Assembly: GCA_011316305.1 (NCBI GenBank)
Contig: SAUG01000054.1
Span: 124,001 to 188,000, forward strand
Origin: Rusavskia elegans
Lineage: Eukaryota > Ascomycota > Lecanoromycetes > Teloschistales > Teloschistaceae
Length of the DNA: 64,000 nucleotides
Direction of reading: 5' to 3'
Shown: piece by piece, positions 1 through 12,242 of the stretch
Position numbering within the stretch: position 1 is the stretch's first letter
How the letters are laid out: each line of letters begins with the position of its first letter
Program-made: the position numbers and the translations under genes
Notes under the pieces: generated by a model
Told to the model about the DNA's origin: nothing
The model's database searches: none
The model's input: only the letters and a program-made list of their open reading frames with translations

Positions 1-1
1 C

Positions 2-1954
2 GAGAGCGATGCGATATACATCGTCCTTAATGGGCGTCTCCGTGCTTTGCTTGAAAAGGGTGATGGCCAGATGCGAGTTGTAGGGGAGTATGGACAAGGA
101 GAAAGCGTAGGAGAGCTCGAAGTTATGACAGAATCCAGGCGGCCGGCTACATTGCACGCCATTCGAGACACCGAGGTTGCCAAATTCCCCAAAAGCCTCT
201 TCAATAGCCTCGCGCTGGAACATCCTGGCATCACCATCAAGATATCCAAGATCATTGCTCAACGTATGCGAGCCTTGATTGAGGATCCTTTCTTCGAGCA
301 GAATAAGGAAGGGGTGAATGCCGCGTCGAACAAGAATGCCACGTCCACAATGAACCTTCGAACCACAGCCATCTTGCCTGTCACCGCGGGCGTCCCGGTG
401 GTCGAGTTTGGCAGCCGCCTCCTGACAGCTCTGAACCAGATCGGAGTCGTCAACGGAGTCACATCACTCAACCAGGCCGCTATACTGAACCATCTTGGGC
501 GACATGCCTTCTCGCGGATGGGAAGGCTGAAGCTCTCCCAGTATCTCGCAGATCTGGAAGAGAGATTTGGAATGCTCCTGTACATCGCAGATACGAATGT
601 TAATTCCCCCTGGACGCAGACGTGCATCAGCCAGGCCGATTGCATTCTTCTGGTCGGACTTGCAGAGGGCTCCCCAAGTATGGGCGAGTACGAGCGCTTC
701 TTGTTGGGGACCAAGACAACAGCCAGGAAGGAGTTGGTGCTCCTCCATGTGGATCGGTATTCGACACCTGGCTTGACGCGGAAGTGGCTTCGCAACCGGC
801 TTTGGATCAATGGCGGCCACCACCACATTCAAATGGCTTTCCGAACTCACACCGAGCCTGCCCATCCTCAGATCAAGCGTTTCGGGACCGCACTAAAGCA
901 GAGAGTGCAGGTACTCCAGGCCGAGATACAGAAATACACGTCCAAACGCATACGGCAGACACCGTTGTATTCGGCCGACACGCCGTTCAAAGGAGACTTC
1001 CATCGATTGGCCAGACGGTTATGCGGCAAGTCCGTGGGGCTTGTCCTGGGTGGAGGTGGCGCACGGGGTATATCTCAAGTCGGAGTCATTCGCGCCCTCG
1101 AAGAAGCGGGGATACCGATCGATATCATCGGAGGCACCTCGATCGGTGCGTTCATCGGTGCGCTCTATGCCCGGGACGCAGACGTTGTACCCATGTACGG
1201 CCGCGCGAAGAAATTCGCCGGACGGATGGGCAGTATGTGGCGCTTTGCACTCGACCTGACGTACCCTTCATCATCCTACACCACCGGGCATGAATTCAAT
1301 CGAGGAATATTCAAGACGTTCGGGGATTCCCAGATCGAAGACTTCTGGCTTGATTTCTACTGCAACACCACCAACATCAGCAAATCCCGCAGCGAGTACC
1401 ACAACTCTGGCTACGTGTGGCGCTATGTCCGAGCATCCATGTCCTTGGCCGGCTTGATCCCGCCGATGTGTGATGAAGGCAGCATGCTACTCGATGGCGG
1501 TTACGTGGATAACCTCACGGTCACCCACATGAGATCTTTGGGCGCCGAAACGATCTTCGCGGTCGACGTGGGTAGCCTTTACGATAACATGCCCCAGGCA
1601 TTTGGTGACTCTCTCTCCGGCATGTGGGCTCTAGTCAATCGGTGGAACCCATTTTCGTCTTTTCCCAATCCTCCTACATTGTCGGAGATCCAGGCCCGAC
1701 TTGCCTATGTAAGTAGTGTGGATGCTCTGGAAAGGGCAAAGACGACGCCTGGATGTCTTTACATGAGACCGCCGATTGATCCGTATGGAACGCTGGACTT
1801 TGGGAAATTCGATGAGATTTACAAAGTCGGGTATGAGTATGGGAAGGAGTTTCTAGCAGGGTTGAGAGACAAGGGGCTCTTGCCGGTCATGGAGGAGACG
1901 GAGGAGAAGAGGAACCTGAGGCGGACGATGGCACCCAGGAGAGCGAGTGTTTGA
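2..1954 (+). CDS. NTE1: Lysophospholipase NTE1, C-terminal part (5' truncated by the window edge)
   Basis: The frame is open from base 2 and gives about 650 residues. NTE1 is an ER-membrane serine esterase that deacylates phosphatidylcholine to glycerophosphocholine. The first ~85 residues are the end of a cyclic-nucleotide-binding-like domain ([12 protein letters not shown], then [10 protein letters not shown]). A linker follows, then the patatin domain: glycine-rich oxyanion loop GGGGARG (near base 1050), nucleophile elbow GTSIG with its Ser codon at 1139-1141, and DGGYVDN with the catalytic Asp codon at 1493-1495. The Ser-Asp dyad is intact. Full-length fungal NTE1 is usually about 1,500 residues, so the N-terminal membrane segment and the first cNMP domains lie upstream of the window. 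No intron is seen in this part. The next gene, guanine deaminase, is on the same strand 441 bases downstream. Confidence 0.95.
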   Translation, partial: ESDAIYIVLNGRLRALLEKGDGQMRVVGEYGQGESVGELEVMTESRRPATLHAIRDTEVAKFPKSLFNSLALEHPGITIKISKIIAQRMRALIEDPFFEQNKEGVNAASNKNATSTMNLRTTAILPVTAGVPVVEFGSRLLTALNQIGVVNGVTSLNQAAILNHLGRHAFSRMGRLKLSQYLADLEERFGMLLYIADTNVNSPWTQTCISQADCILLVGLAEGSPSMGEYERFLLGTKTTARKELVLLHVDRYSTPGLTRKWLRNRLWINGGHHHIQMAFRTHTEPAHPQIKRFGTALKQRVQVLQAEIQKYTSKRIRQTPLYSADTPFKGDFHRLARRLCGKSVGLVLGGGGARGISQVGVIRALEEAGIPIDIIGGTSIGAFIGALYARDADVVPMYGRAKKFAGRMGSMWRFALDLTYPSSSYTTGHEFNRGIFKTFGDSQIEDFWLDFYCNTTNISKSRSEYHNSGYVWRYVRASMSLAGLIPPMCDEGSMLLDGGYVDNLTVTHMRSLGAETIFAVDVGSLYDNMPQAFGDSLSGMWALVNRWNPFSSFPNPPTLSEIQARLAYVSSVDALERAKTTPGCLYMRPPIDPYGTLDFGKFDEIYKVGYEYGKEFLAGLRDKGLLPVMEETEEKRNLRRTMAPRRASV

Positions 1955-2395
1955 CGTCGATTGAGACGTGTCCGTGGATGGCTTTGCGTGCTATGCTCGA
2001 GCAAGACCTTGCCAGCATCTCCCACAACCGATGATACCCCCATGTACTTTACGACCCATGTTCCAGATGGCTTTGAATCGCCTCACAATGGTCTCAATCC
2101 TCCCATATCCATTCGTCCCATCAAGAGCCATCCGGTCTTCGGACCTCGCCGTCCACCGGCCGTGCAACCTTTCTCAAAAGCGCCTAGCTCTAGGGCTCAA
2201 GACCCAACAACCGCTCTTATCGTTCTTCACGTCAAGCAAACGTCCCTGATATGCTCTCGAAACCGCAATTGCATCTGAAGCGTTCGAACATGTAGAACAG
2301 TTCCTTTCTCCCATAGTTTTCCAGATTCAAGAAACATATTCTGTGATTCAATCCCCCTATATTGATTCAGTCTTTCCCTTCTTCTTCCCCCTGAC
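1955..2395. other. Intergenic, NTE1 to guanine deaminase
   Basis: 441 bases, presumably the NTE1 3' UTR and the guanine deaminase promoter. Only short accidental ORFs are present and no motif was recognised. Confidence 0.6.
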
Positions 2396-4413
2396 ATGTC
2401 TCTACCCTCATCGTCACTCAGGAAAAAGAGAATCTTCGTCGGCACCTTCATTCATACTCCCGTCCTCTCTCCACCCACTATCTCCGTCCTCGAACGCGCA
2501 GTCATTGGCGTTGATGAACGAGGTCTTATTGGATTCATTGAGAAAGATGTGGAGGAGTTGTATGATTGGGACAATGAGGATGGCGACAGTGTGGATGGGC
2601 TTACGAAGGGGATGAGAAGTGCGGTGGTGAAGAATGGGTGGAAGGTGGAGGATATCGAGGAGGCTGGAGTGTCGGGGTGGGATGGATTGGGGTGGTGGTT
2701 TCCGGGGTTTGTTGGTGAGTTTGTGGGATTTTTCTTTTGTTGTTTGTGTTTTGGGGGGGGAGGGGGGTGTGAGGTTTGTTGTGATAGGGTTTTTGGGTGA
2801 TCGCTGGACTTTTTCGCGGCCTTTGTATCTGGATAGAATGTGGTTTTGTCGAAGATGGGTAGATGCTTCTTTTGGCGGGTTTTGAGGTCCTGAGAAGCGT
2901 GGTGTCCGGGTAATAATCAGGAAGCGGTTTCGTAAGAGACGAGTGTCCACGGCATGTTTAAGATACCGTGGTGTTTCTGGGATCCTTTATCAGTCATGTT
3001 GTTGCTATGTTGTCGTCGTTGGTCGTTCTTCAAACTCGGTGCTTAGTTCGGCGGACGTTCATGATGGGGAACTTTCGCTATGTTTGCAGCTCATCGCGCC
3101 TTCCACTTCTACGCAGATGTAGCTTATGTCAAACCTTTGCACATTTCAATCGAGACTACATACACCATTCCCAACGACCAAATATTTGTCTCATATTCAC
3201 GTCAAGTCATTTGGCTGATGCTTCATTAGACACCCACACGCACGCCTCCCAACTCCCCAACACCGGCCTCTTTGGCACCACGACCCTCCTGGAATGGCTC
3301 AAAACCTACACCTTCCCCCTCGAATCTCGCTTTTCCTCCCTCTCTCACGCCCGCCGCGTCTACAATCGTGCCGTCATGTCCACTCTATCCCACGGCACCA
3401 CCACTTGCGCATACTATGCCACAATCCATCCTGCATCCACCAACCTCCTTGCCGATATATGCATCGAGAAAGGCCAGAGAGCATTTGTGGGAAAGGTGTG
3501 TATGGACTGTAAAGATACTTGCCCAGACTACTACCGCGAAGAATCCGCAGAAACGAGTCTTGAGAGTACGAAAGCGGTCATAGAGCATGTCAGAGCCAAA
3601 GACTCCAAGGGAGAGTTGGTGCAACCAATCGTAACGCCTCGTTTTGCTCCCTCCTGTACGAAAGCGTCGCTCGTTGCTCTTGGTCGATTGGCGAAAGATG
3701 AATCCCTACCGATACAGACGCATATTTCGGAAAATAAGGGGGAGATCGCACTCGTCAAGGAGATGTTCCCAGAATGCGAATCCTACGCCGGTGTCTACGA
3801 TTCTTTCCATCTCCTTACCCCTCGCACTGTCCTCGCGCATGCAATCTATCTCTCCGAAACGGAGATGGAGTTGATAAGAAGTAGGGGGACTGGAGTTAGT
3901 CATTGCCCTCTCAGTAATACATCGCTTGGGTCGGGCATCTGTCACATCCGAAAACTCTTAGATCACAGCATCAAAGTCGGATTGGGGACGGATGTCAGTG
4001 GTGGTGGGAGTTGCTCCATCCTCACTGCGGCGAGGGAGGCGAGTGGAGTGAGTCGGCTATTGGCTAATTTCGAACAAGAGAACGGTGAGAGTGAGGCGCA
4101 TACTGAGAGAATGAAGTTGAGCGTTGCGGAATGTTTGTATTTGGCTACGAGAGGTGGAGCGGAGTGTTTGGGGTTGGAGAAGAAGGTTGGGGCGTTTGAG
4201 GAGGGGATGGAGTGGGATGCGCAGTTGGTGAGGTTGGAGAGTGTGCCGGAGGAAGGTGACCATGATGGAGGGGAAGAGAGGGGGATTGAGGGAGTTGTAC
4301 ACTGTTGGGGAAATGAGAGTTGGGAGGAAAAAGTGGCGAAGTGGATGTATTGCGGTGATGATCGCAATACGAGGAAGGTCTATGTGAAGGGGAGGTTGGT
4401 GCATGAACGTTGA
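2396..4413 (+). CDS. GUD1: Guanine deaminase
   Basis: Model join(2396..2714, 3230..4413), 500 residues. The enzyme hydrolyses guanine to xanthine in purine salvage. Exon 1 ends in WWFPGFV and is joined at GTGAGT...TTAG so that the metal-binding motif DTHTH follows directly, as in the family (PGFVDTHxH). Other family marks are QTHISE and VLAHAIYLS (metal-ligand His), SHCPLSNTSLGSG, GLGTDVSGG (metal-ligand Asp), and the C-terminal GDDRN...VYVKGRLV. The single intron is 515 nt, long for this genome. It has an open frame just before exon 2 but no family motif, so I treat it as intron. The region just before PGFV is longer than in typical guanine deaminases, with an acidic insert near residues 45-100. 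Family assignment is secure; the intron model is strongly supported by motif continuity. Confidence 0.92.
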
Positions 4414-5459
4414 CGAGGATGATGATGATGGTATACCACGTCTACAGCTGGATAGAAGATGAGGTTAATGTGGTGATAAAATTATGCATTGATTCGATGA
4501 TAACGAGAAACGTCTTTCCCATATCCATGTAATACACTTTCGATAATTTGGGGTTCGATGATCGTTCAATAAGCAAATCAGAGCCAATCAAAACCCACGA
4601 CAGAGATCCCGCCGGCTGGACGAAAATGACTTTGGGCATTGTAGTCCAGCGGTACCTGGTACCAGGGCTCAACTACAGTCATAAATGGTCATCAAAGTTT
4701 TCGAACTTGCTGATTGCGCCCCTATCCTTTGATTCCAACTTCGCTATTCGCATCGAATTCTGTGTCGAATCGCCCTCGATTATACAGTCGGGATGATTGA
4801 AACTTAAGAACTCGGCACCACTGACAGCGCGAGGCTGCGGCATGAAACCGAGGGAGATTTACTTACGTGGAGAAGTTTGGACAGAACAAACCCGGGCTTG
4901 AGAGTATCTCATTCAAGCTCATTATATCCCACTCTATCAAACTCATTATGCAATAGAAACTTTAATCATCAGCAACCCGATTTCATTCACTCTAAGAAGC
5001 TTTGACGTGTTGGTGGAAAATTATGAAGACGGTTTTATCGATCGGCCTGCTTTGACTATGCAGCTTTTGTGTCACTTACCAAGAGAATCCAATAGCTATC
5101 AAATTTGTACGTAGGGCCGCGCCTGCAATAAAGCCAAAGTGCCCGTCATGATGTAAGGGCATATGTTATAAATCGTTGCCTCTGAAGAAGTGCTCAAATA
5201 AGCAATCCGTAACTCTTGGCGATTTTGCCATGACGCGCCAATTATAGAAAGTTTGTGGACTCGTTTTCTTTGCAATACCGCAACAAGAATCCCTACTGCT
5301 TCTGCCCTGCCAAGCTAGTCTTAGCTTCCGAATGGCCGGGCATTAAGGTACGCCGTACAACATAGCGGCAGCGGCCACCATCAGATCATGCATTCATGCA
5401 CGGAATACTTAGCTTTCCCGGCCTTGGTGCGACTCGATCAACGAATAATATGCCAGCGA
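4414..5459. other. Intergenic, AT-richer, no gene seen
   Basis: About 1 kb between guanine deaminase and an NLR remnant. Only short ORFs are present, with no recognisable domain or RNA. Confidence 0.5.
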
Positions 5460-5764
5460 TCGGAGCTCTTCATCATCCGTTTGAAGTTAAGCTCGCTGCC
5501 CGCCAATGCATGCACCCAGCCAGCCTCATGTAGCCCACCACTGCTTCTCCAACGGAAAATCTCGTACCACACATCTTGATAATGCAGGTATGCCCACAGA
5601 TGCAACACCCTCCCTGCCATCTGATTGTTCTGGCTCACTCGCTCATACGACGCCTCATACAGGTCGAGGTGTTCCGAGCACCCTGTCTTGGTTACCCGCA
5701 TATACGTGCCGATCTGAGCCAGGGCGAGTGGGAGATAGCCCAATCGTTGAGCAACCTGGCTTAT
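5460..5764 (-). pseudogene. NLR-type (NB-ARC) protein remnant
   Basis: A minus-strand segment inside an ORF running from 6229 down to 5438 reads AQRLGYLPLALAQIGTYM, then AGRVLHLWAYLHYQDVWYEI and AGWVHAL. This matches the end of the NB-ARC/helical region of fungal STAND proteins (LGxLPLALxQAGxYI ... LLxLWAYLDxxDxWYEL). Those proteins act in self/non-self recognition. The usual stretch between the two motifs (the NRSxxTTWxxS region) is largely missing. No P-loop, effector domain or TPR/WD repeats are found nearby. The part upstream of residue ~150 in the same frame is unrelated and carries an 18-base homopolymer. I infer a short decayed fragment rather than an expressed gene. Family resemblance was judged by eye. 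Confidence 0.6.
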
Positions 5765-5804
5765 ACCTGGGGACCGATGAAAAAAAGATAACACCGAGGC
5801 CCTC

Positions 5805-5822
5805 GGGGGGGGGGGGGGGGGG
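5805..5822. repeat. Poly(G)18 homopolymer
   Basis: Eighteen consecutive G on the plus strand, inside the ORF that carries the NLR remnant. Such tracts are unstable and prone to frameshift and sequencing error. Confidence 0.95.
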
Positions 5823-6409
5823 AATTCCACGGGGCTCCCTATCGACGGCGAATGCCAACCACTTAGAACCACAGCAGTAACATTGGAAAATTTGCTAGTA
5901 TCATTTGTTTGAAAACAACGCCGACTACTATACAGGCAAACATGAGGACAGTCAATCTCTTCTATTCCCAACAGGCTGATATCACACGATTGCACAACGG
6001 CGCCGCCGCTGCCAGCTTCGCCCCACCATCGCCTTACCACCTTGCCTGTTTCTGGCAAGCAGAGGCAGGTCGTGCCAGGCCAGGGGGTAGAAGTCGAGCC
6101 TTTTGTTCCCTCTTGAGCCAATTCGCTCGGACCATAATATGCTCGCCGCGGCGGGGGATTGAAGAAAGGAAGAATGCGAGTGAGAAGATCGGGCCTTGAG
6201 CTAAATAAAGTCCAAGCGATAAGACTCATGTGGGAGTTAGATCAGTGTGGGGGTTGGAAGGCATCGTTGTTTCTCTGCATGTGTTTGCAGGGGTATGAAG
6301 GGGGCATTGAGAAGGCACGGTGTATCGTTTCTTCAGCTGCAAATCCCTAACATCCTTTGCGCCTTGCCCATGCAGCCCTACTCCTATGCGTTATTTTTAC
6401 AGTCAACTC

Positions 6410-6440
6410 TTCCTCCTCCTCCTCCTCTTCCTCCGCTCCT
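6410..6440. repeat. CCT-type trinucleotide tract
   Basis: A pyrimidine-rich tract of repeated CCT in the presumed 5' UTR/promoter of the DUF3176 gene. Confidence 0.7.
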
Positions 6441-6526
6441 GTTCTTACTTTGCATTTCAATGCTTGTCGGGATGATCTGAATAAAGTGAGCGAGCGAGCG
6501 AATATCTCTTGAATTTCCAGGGAACC

Positions 6527-8785
6527 ATGAGTGGTGGCAATACGTATGAGTTGCAATCATTGCGAGGTGTTTCTCCGGTCGATGATGGCGAAATCAGCGT
6601 TCACCCTCACCCCAATCCCCTGGGTGGCGGTGGTGTAAATTCCGGCTCTCACAATCACAACAACGGAAAAGTCGGCTCTCCTGAGCAAACCCGACTTGGA
6701 TCATCGCTGCGGTCCCGCTTGGTTGAAAAGTCCTGGGCATTGGAACTTCTGGCTTGGTGCTTCGCCGCTGTCACGTTCGCCATCCTCTATGCCGTCCTCC
6801 GCGTCTTCAACGGAAAGCCTCTGAGCCATTGGAATTCCAGTATCAGCGTCAATACCCTGGTCACTTTGCTGACGACTATTGCGTCGACAGCATTGATCTT
6901 CCCAGTAGCGTCGTGTATCGCGCAGCTGAGATGGTTGTGGCTGCGCAAGAAGGAGCAGTCCGTCGCCGGCTTGCAGAGCTTTGGGAGTGGGCCGGTCGAT
7001 ATCTTTGTGATGATCTTCAAACACCCGAAAATGTGAGTGCATGCATCCATCATTGGAGGCTATGACGGCCCTGGGAAAATGAAATGAATAGACTCATTTT
7101 CAAGCTAGGTTACTTGCATACCTCGGGACCATCAATGTGATTCTTATCCTACTTTTCGGCCCAATCACGCAGGAGACCGTCGCTTTACCCATTCAACAGC
7201 ATACACTTGGCGCTGGCACTGGCTCCATCGGAGCGTGCACGACATATCAAGTGACAAATCCGCCGCGGCGCGACGCAGGTCAGTAACTTTTCTTTTTTGC
7301 AGACGGCGTATATTCTGAGGAAAGAAACGCTTAATGCTCCCTACATCCATATCTCATTTCCCGATCAACGCTAACAAATAGCCCCGTAGTCGTTCCTAGC
7401 GGTCAGCGAACCAGAAATGGGGGACGTCTTTTTCATTATGAGACGGTGGATCGCCGAATGAGCTCCGCAATCGATTTGGCCATTACTGGCACGCCTGCCG
7501 ATCCATCGGATGTTCAAGCTCATTGTGACAAAGGCAATTGCACTTTCGGAGCATACTCGACGTTGGGAGTTTGTTCCAGAGTCGATGTCGTTCCTCACGA
7601 TAGCATCGTTCAGATTTGTCGTGATGAATATGGCGAGCCTATGGGCTGCAATTACATTGTCCAAGAGCTACAAACCCACCCCCCTTGGCGGATAGGGAAC
7701 TTGACCACAGGTCCTCGTAGCGATGTCCCTTCCAGTGCTGCCAGCCCACCCTACACCTTGTGGATTGGCTCCAGTGATATTGGCCCGGTGCGGTTGACCC
7801 CAGAGGATTCTTACAACTATATGTTCCCCAGTCCTGAAACTCCGACGGATTTCTACATCGTCTACGTGGCGGACACGAGAGGCTACATGCAAGGACACTC
7901 AACACCGGAGTTCTTCAGCTCAATTGCTGCCCTCAAAGTAGGCTTGGACCTCTGCGTTTACCAATACAATACCTCTGTCATCAACGGCGGGACCAAAACC
8001 GTGCAAATGTCTCGAACCACGGACCTTACGTGGGCCAAGGATTCGGTGAACGCTTCATCAGCCACGATGGGCGGCAAAGTCTACACGATGGGCGAGCTTA
8101 CCATCAGACAATTCAGCAACTACCTTGGCCTAGAAGTTTTTTATGGCTCTTCTTGGATTGGTAATGATATTGTGACCGTTGGTGGCTTGGGGGCACCGGC
8201 GACCGATACCCCCGATGTATTTGCAGGTCTACTTGTGAACAGATCAGTATCTGAAGGGCAGGATGGCGTGAGGAAAAGGATGGACAATCTGGCTGTAGGC
8301 ATGACAAACGCGTTAGTAGTCTCCTCCCCTGCTCCCTGTTTCTTTCTCCCTCGATATACCACACTTCTTCTCTCCTACCCTAGGCCCCCTCCCCTCCGCC
8401 CTCTCTCCCCTCCAAGCTTGTCTAAAATGGATCTTCCGCTGGCCTTAGACTCCGCATGTCTGGCGATGAAATCGTCCAAATCCCCGGCACCGCCTCAGAA
8501 CCCGTCATCTACATTTCTGTCAATTTCCACTGGCTCACCCTACCCCTCCTGAGCATCATCCTCACCCTGCTCTTCCTGTTGGCCGTCATATTCGAGACGG
8601 CCCGGAGCGGGGTCCCGGCTTGGAAAGCATCGCCCATCGCGGCTTTGCTGGCGCTCGACCATGATGCGGGCAGCGCTATCGCCGCCCAGGATCATAGCAG
8701 ATCCCTTGATGCACGAGCTAGAGAACTGACGTTGAGATTGAAGTCGGGAGGGAAACAGGGGTGGTTTTTGGAAAGTAATAAATGA
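6527..8785 (+). CDS. DUF3176 family membrane protein
   Basis: Model join(6527..7032, 7109..7278, 7390..8311, 8449..8785), 644 residues. Splice sites are GTGAGT, GTCAGT and GTTAGT donors with AG acceptors, and phases agree throughout. The N-terminal 60 residues are low-complexity and His/Asn/Gly-rich. DUF3176 follows: a WALELLAW transmembrane segment, PLSHWNSSISVNTLVTLL, a second segment, then QLRWLWLRKKEQS. A further TM segment lies at the start of exon 2 (GTINVILILLFGPITQE). A large, presumably extracytoplasmic, Cys-containing region (CDKGNCTFG, LGVCSRV) leads to the last TM segment WLTLPLLSIILTLLFLLAV and the family motif VPAWKASPIAALLAL. This is a fungus-specific family of unknown function. 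In the third intron the nearest alternative acceptors break the frame. Confidence 0.85.
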
Positions 8786-10279
8786 TGTGGTGGCGAGAAT
8801 GCTTGCCAAATGTCGTCTCGCAAACGAAGGGGAGCATCTTTCCCATTTGAATGACTGAGATTGTCCCGCTCTCAAAGGACGAGGAAGGAGAAGAAGTTTG
8901 GTGCAAGCTAGTGTCCCCTGGCCAAAGGTTATGCAAGAGTCCGCGCGATGGACACATAGCGCCAAAAAGACAGTCTTTGCATCAGGCTTATTCGCACATT
9001 CCAGAATCTGCCGCAGAAGGTGAACCCGCCTTCCAGAAAAGTAGTCGGGCTCATGCTGCCGCCCGAAGGCATCGAAACCCGTACCATCAGCGTACGGCAA
9101 TCTGGAGAGACAACGGTTCTGTTCCTCCAGATCAAACATTGTGTGGAAAGTCCAGAACAGAGCTCTGTCGCCGTTTTGTTAGCTAAATAAAAGGCATTCT
9201 TGCTCGCTGCATACGCCTGGTCAATGTTCAGTATAGCGGTAAATTTCGATCTGTATCTTTTCAGGTTTGATCATGACTCACTCGAAACCACTCTTCTGCA
9301 GTGGCCATTCCAGACTCACTACTGGCCCAATACCCCCAGGAAGCTTCAGAATGTTGCACAATACATTATGACAACCCCCTTACCTCGTCTTTGGGCGTAT
9401 GCATCAATCCTGCCGTCCGCGTCGCGTACTCAGCGATGGCCTATAATAAAATGCTGTTGCCGCAGTCCAACCTGATGCAAACCCCTCCCACTGGCCAACG
9501 GCATTCGAACTCCGGTGGGGCTACTGGAGCAGTAAATGGTTGTGGTGGCTGCAGAGACCTGGAGTCTCACTGTCTATAATGAAAACAAGATACCGTTGGT
9601 TACTTCGAGTGAAATGTGAGAGACGAACACCCATCAGCGCGTCTTCGGCTGTAAAATCTCATCATCTCAATAATCAATGGGCGGATTTGCCGTCGTATAC
9701 GTTCTCACTCTCAGAGATATCGCCTCGGCCGGTAGTCAACCAAGTAAAGAGTCTTGTCAATGCTCGGACAGTTTTATTCAGATGACCAGAGCTTGTTCAC
9801 AACGCCCACGCCACAGCTATAGACATCGAAGAGATGCAATGGCAAGCCAGGAGTCAGCCTCCTCTCACACATTCAAAAGCTTAGGGTTAATATATAAGTT
9901 TCGAACTTGACTACCGTACCACAAATCCCCAACGCGGTGGAATTTTAGCTGTGTTCAAATCGGCGCGGGGGATATTGTGTATATTTATATCCACCCATCA
10001 CTATAACCCATCCAGGAGTGCGCCTACTCCTGTAAAATTTCTGTATAGTCACTGACTGACAATTTAAGCTAATCTCGAGATTGAAAGCGCGCCATTTTCC
10101 GCAATAACGTTCCATCACCGATGATCACCATCCATCTAACTCCAAACTCCATTGACTCCTGCTTCCAAAATCCAAACCCAAACCCAAACCCAAACCCAAA
10201 ACTCAACCTCAACCCCAAACCAAAACCCCCGCCCTAAGTAAACCAAAACCAAAAACCACAAACAGAAAAATCAAAAAAC
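8786..10279. other. Intergenic, no recognisable gene
   Basis: About 1.5 kb with several short ORFs on both strands. One plus-strand frame around 9000-9185 looks codon-like but has no upstream ATG and no family I recognise. The end near the next gene carries a CCCAAA repeat. Confidence 0.5.
10172..10201. repeat. (CCCAAA)n hexamer repeat
   Basis: About five tandem CCAAAC/CCCAAA units, continued by degenerate A/C-rich sequence to ~10260. It is downstream of the next minus-strand gene. The unit is not the usual fungal telomere unit CCCTAA. Confidence 0.85.
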
Positions 10280-11131
10280 CTAAACCCTCCCCCTCTGCAC
10301 CGCCAACAAAACCTCCAAACGCTCCTGCATCCCCGCCCTCTCCGCCCACCCCACCCCACCATTAATCCTCCACTTCAACCGCCGGATCTCGTCCGCCACC
10401 CGGGCGGCCTCCGCCCGAGCAGTCACGTGGGCTCGGGCTTTCAAAAGCCATTCTTCCTCGCCCGTATGCTGGTCATAAGCCGCGATCCACCGGGCGTGGA
10501 GATCGGAGATGGGGTCCCTGTAGTAGGCCCTGGCCTGGTCGTTGTCATTGTCGTTGTTGGCGGCGAAAGCGGAGGTGGAGGTGGAGGTGGAGGTGGAGGT
10601 GCAGGTCCATTGAGCGGCTGTGAGCGAGTGGTTTTCGTAAGCTCGGTTGTCGTTGTTGGCGGCCATGGGGCCTGTGTTGGCGGTGCCGTTGATGCCGTGG
10701 CCTTTACCTTTTTCTCTCCTTGAGGTAGTGGCTGCGGCTGCCGGGGGCCCGCGACGTGCGTTTTTGAAGGCTGGGGCGTTGCGGATGGCTTCGTTGTCGT
10801 TGTGTTCGATTGCGGCGATGGCGAAGGGGGTGGGAGAGGGTGGTTTTGGGTGGTGTTCGGTGATGGCTTCGCCGATGGCACCAAGGGGGTTGGGGTTGCG
10901 AGGGGGAGGGGGGAGAAGGGTCGAGGCGTGGAGGGCTCGGGATTGGTGGAGGGTTGGTGCGAGGTCTGAGATGAGTGAGCTTACCATTGTTGGGAAGTCG
11001 ATGGTGTATGGGATGTTGGTGTCCGAGGGGGATGGGGTGTTGTAGTGATCCAGGACATGCTGGGTTGATGTTGGGCGGGATGGGCGTGGGTGAGCGGGCT
11101 TGAGGGTTGAGATGGTTGTGATGAAAGGCAT
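10280..11131 (-). CDS. Hypothetical protein, 283 aa
   Basis: A single open frame on the minus strand. I do not recognise the family. Residues 1-150 are Pro/Ser/Thr/Ala-rich and probably disordered. A Thr/Ser run near residues 180-192 comes from a hexamer repeat, followed by Asn/Asp repeats. The last ~75 residues (DLHARWIAAYDQHTGEEEWL ... RLEVLLAVQRGRV) look like a charged amphipathic helical domain and are the most gene-like part. No signal peptide or TM segment is seen. The frame stays open through high-GC sequence, which lowers confidence, but the Trp-containing C-terminal segment argues for a real gene. Confidence 0.5.
   Translation of the reverse strand: MPFITTISTLKPAHPRPSRPTSTQHVLDHYNTPSPSDTNIPYTIDFPTMVSSLISDLAPTLHQSRALHASTLLPPPPRNPNPLGAIGEAITEHHPKPPSPTPFAIAAIEHNDNEAIRNAPAFKNARRGPPAAAATTSRREKGKGHGINGTANTGPMAANNDNRAYENHSLTAAQWTCTSTSTSTSTSAFAANNDNDNDQARAYYRDPISDLHARWIAAYDQHTGEEEWLLKARAHVTARAEAARVADEIRRLKWRINGGVGWAERAGMQERLEVLLAVQRGRV
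10571..10600. repeat. (GGAGGT)5 hexamer repeat
   Basis: Five perfect GGAGGT copies on the plus strand. On the minus strand they encode the alternating Ser/Thr run in the 283-aa hypothetical protein. Confidence 0.95.
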
Positions 11132-12242
11132 GGTGCTGGTGCTGCTATGTTAGTGTTAGTAGTGAATTTGCTAATGCTGCTGATGGTAGTGCTAATACGA
11201 CTGTTAGAGGTATTTGTTGTAGTGGACTTGTAATACTGAACGAGAGTATGATCAACGTATAGCGACGGTATGCAGTGTGAGAAGGACGAGAAAGCAAAAT
11301 CGAAATAGGAAGGATGATGACCATTTAGTAGTCGAGACGAAAAAGCAGACTTTCCTGCTTTCGGACGGATGCAGTATTCAGAGGGAGTCACAGCACAGCC
11401 ACCGAGATATTGAGCAAATAGAAGGGCTTCCCAGTGGCTTGAGCAAATATGATAGTGGTAGACTGTAGTGTATAGAGGAACACTAGACCTGTATATACTG
11501 CCGGTGCTGGTTCTGCGAAGCCGAGTGGACCGGAGCAGGTAGGGGACGAGATATACTTTAGTAGCTCTGGCGAGGGACCATGGGAAAACGCATCACGAGA
11601 AATCGAGCAGGGAGAATATGAGAGGAGAGACGGGGCTCGGGACGTAAAGCGGCCAGAGTGCCCCCAAGTTGAATCATCGAGGGTGACGAGCATGCTAGAT
11701 CTTCGAACATAAATTTCAGACAACATGTATGACCTCCATAAGCAATATATAGAGACCTGAAACTACAACGCTTGAGTTCTTGATTTTGCATTCCAGCCAT
11801 GATAATCATGACCATGCACGCTGCCAATAAGCAATTCAATTGAGTTATCAGGGGATGGAAATAGGCTTCCTATCTAGGGCTGACAAGGCGGTAGGGTAGC
11901 AACGTACCCGTGGGGATTTCTGGAGAAAAATCTGGAGGAATTACCGCAAGTAGTTTAGTAGGTCGATAGAGGACCCAAGGTAAGAGACCCGTTAATTTGA
12001 GAAGGTTAAGACTCACACGTGAAATTGAATGAAAAATAAAAAACGAATTTCCAAAAACATTTAGCGCCGACGGCCTTTCGTAATGCAGCGCTAATCCAAT
12101 GAAACGGCGATAAATGATGAAGAGGAGAAAACGACAGAAAGTAATAAAGAAGTCGAACACGATGTGCAGAAGATAACAGCAGTAGAAAGCTGAAGGACTG
12201 TTGTGTACTTTGATCCTCACCAACCTTGATAGATCCAGGACT
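11132..12242. other. Intergenic, no gene seen
   Basis: 1.1 kb between two minus-strand genes: the 5' side of the 283-aa hypothetical gene and the 3' side of the nuclease gene. Only short ORFs are present. Confidence 0.5.

Noticed and set aside
2715..3229. An extra exon inside the long guanine deaminase intron
   Set aside because: PGFV joins directly to DTHTH in the enzyme family, so no coding sequence is needed there.
9000..9600. Possible spliced gene downstream of the DUF3176 gene
   Set aside because: Short codon-like pieces in two frames could not be joined by plausible splice sites, and no family motif was seen.
10172..10260. CCCAAA-rich tract as a possible internal telomere repeat
   Set aside because: The unit is CCCAAA, not CCCTAA, and it decays into generic A/C-rich sequence next to an ordinary gene.
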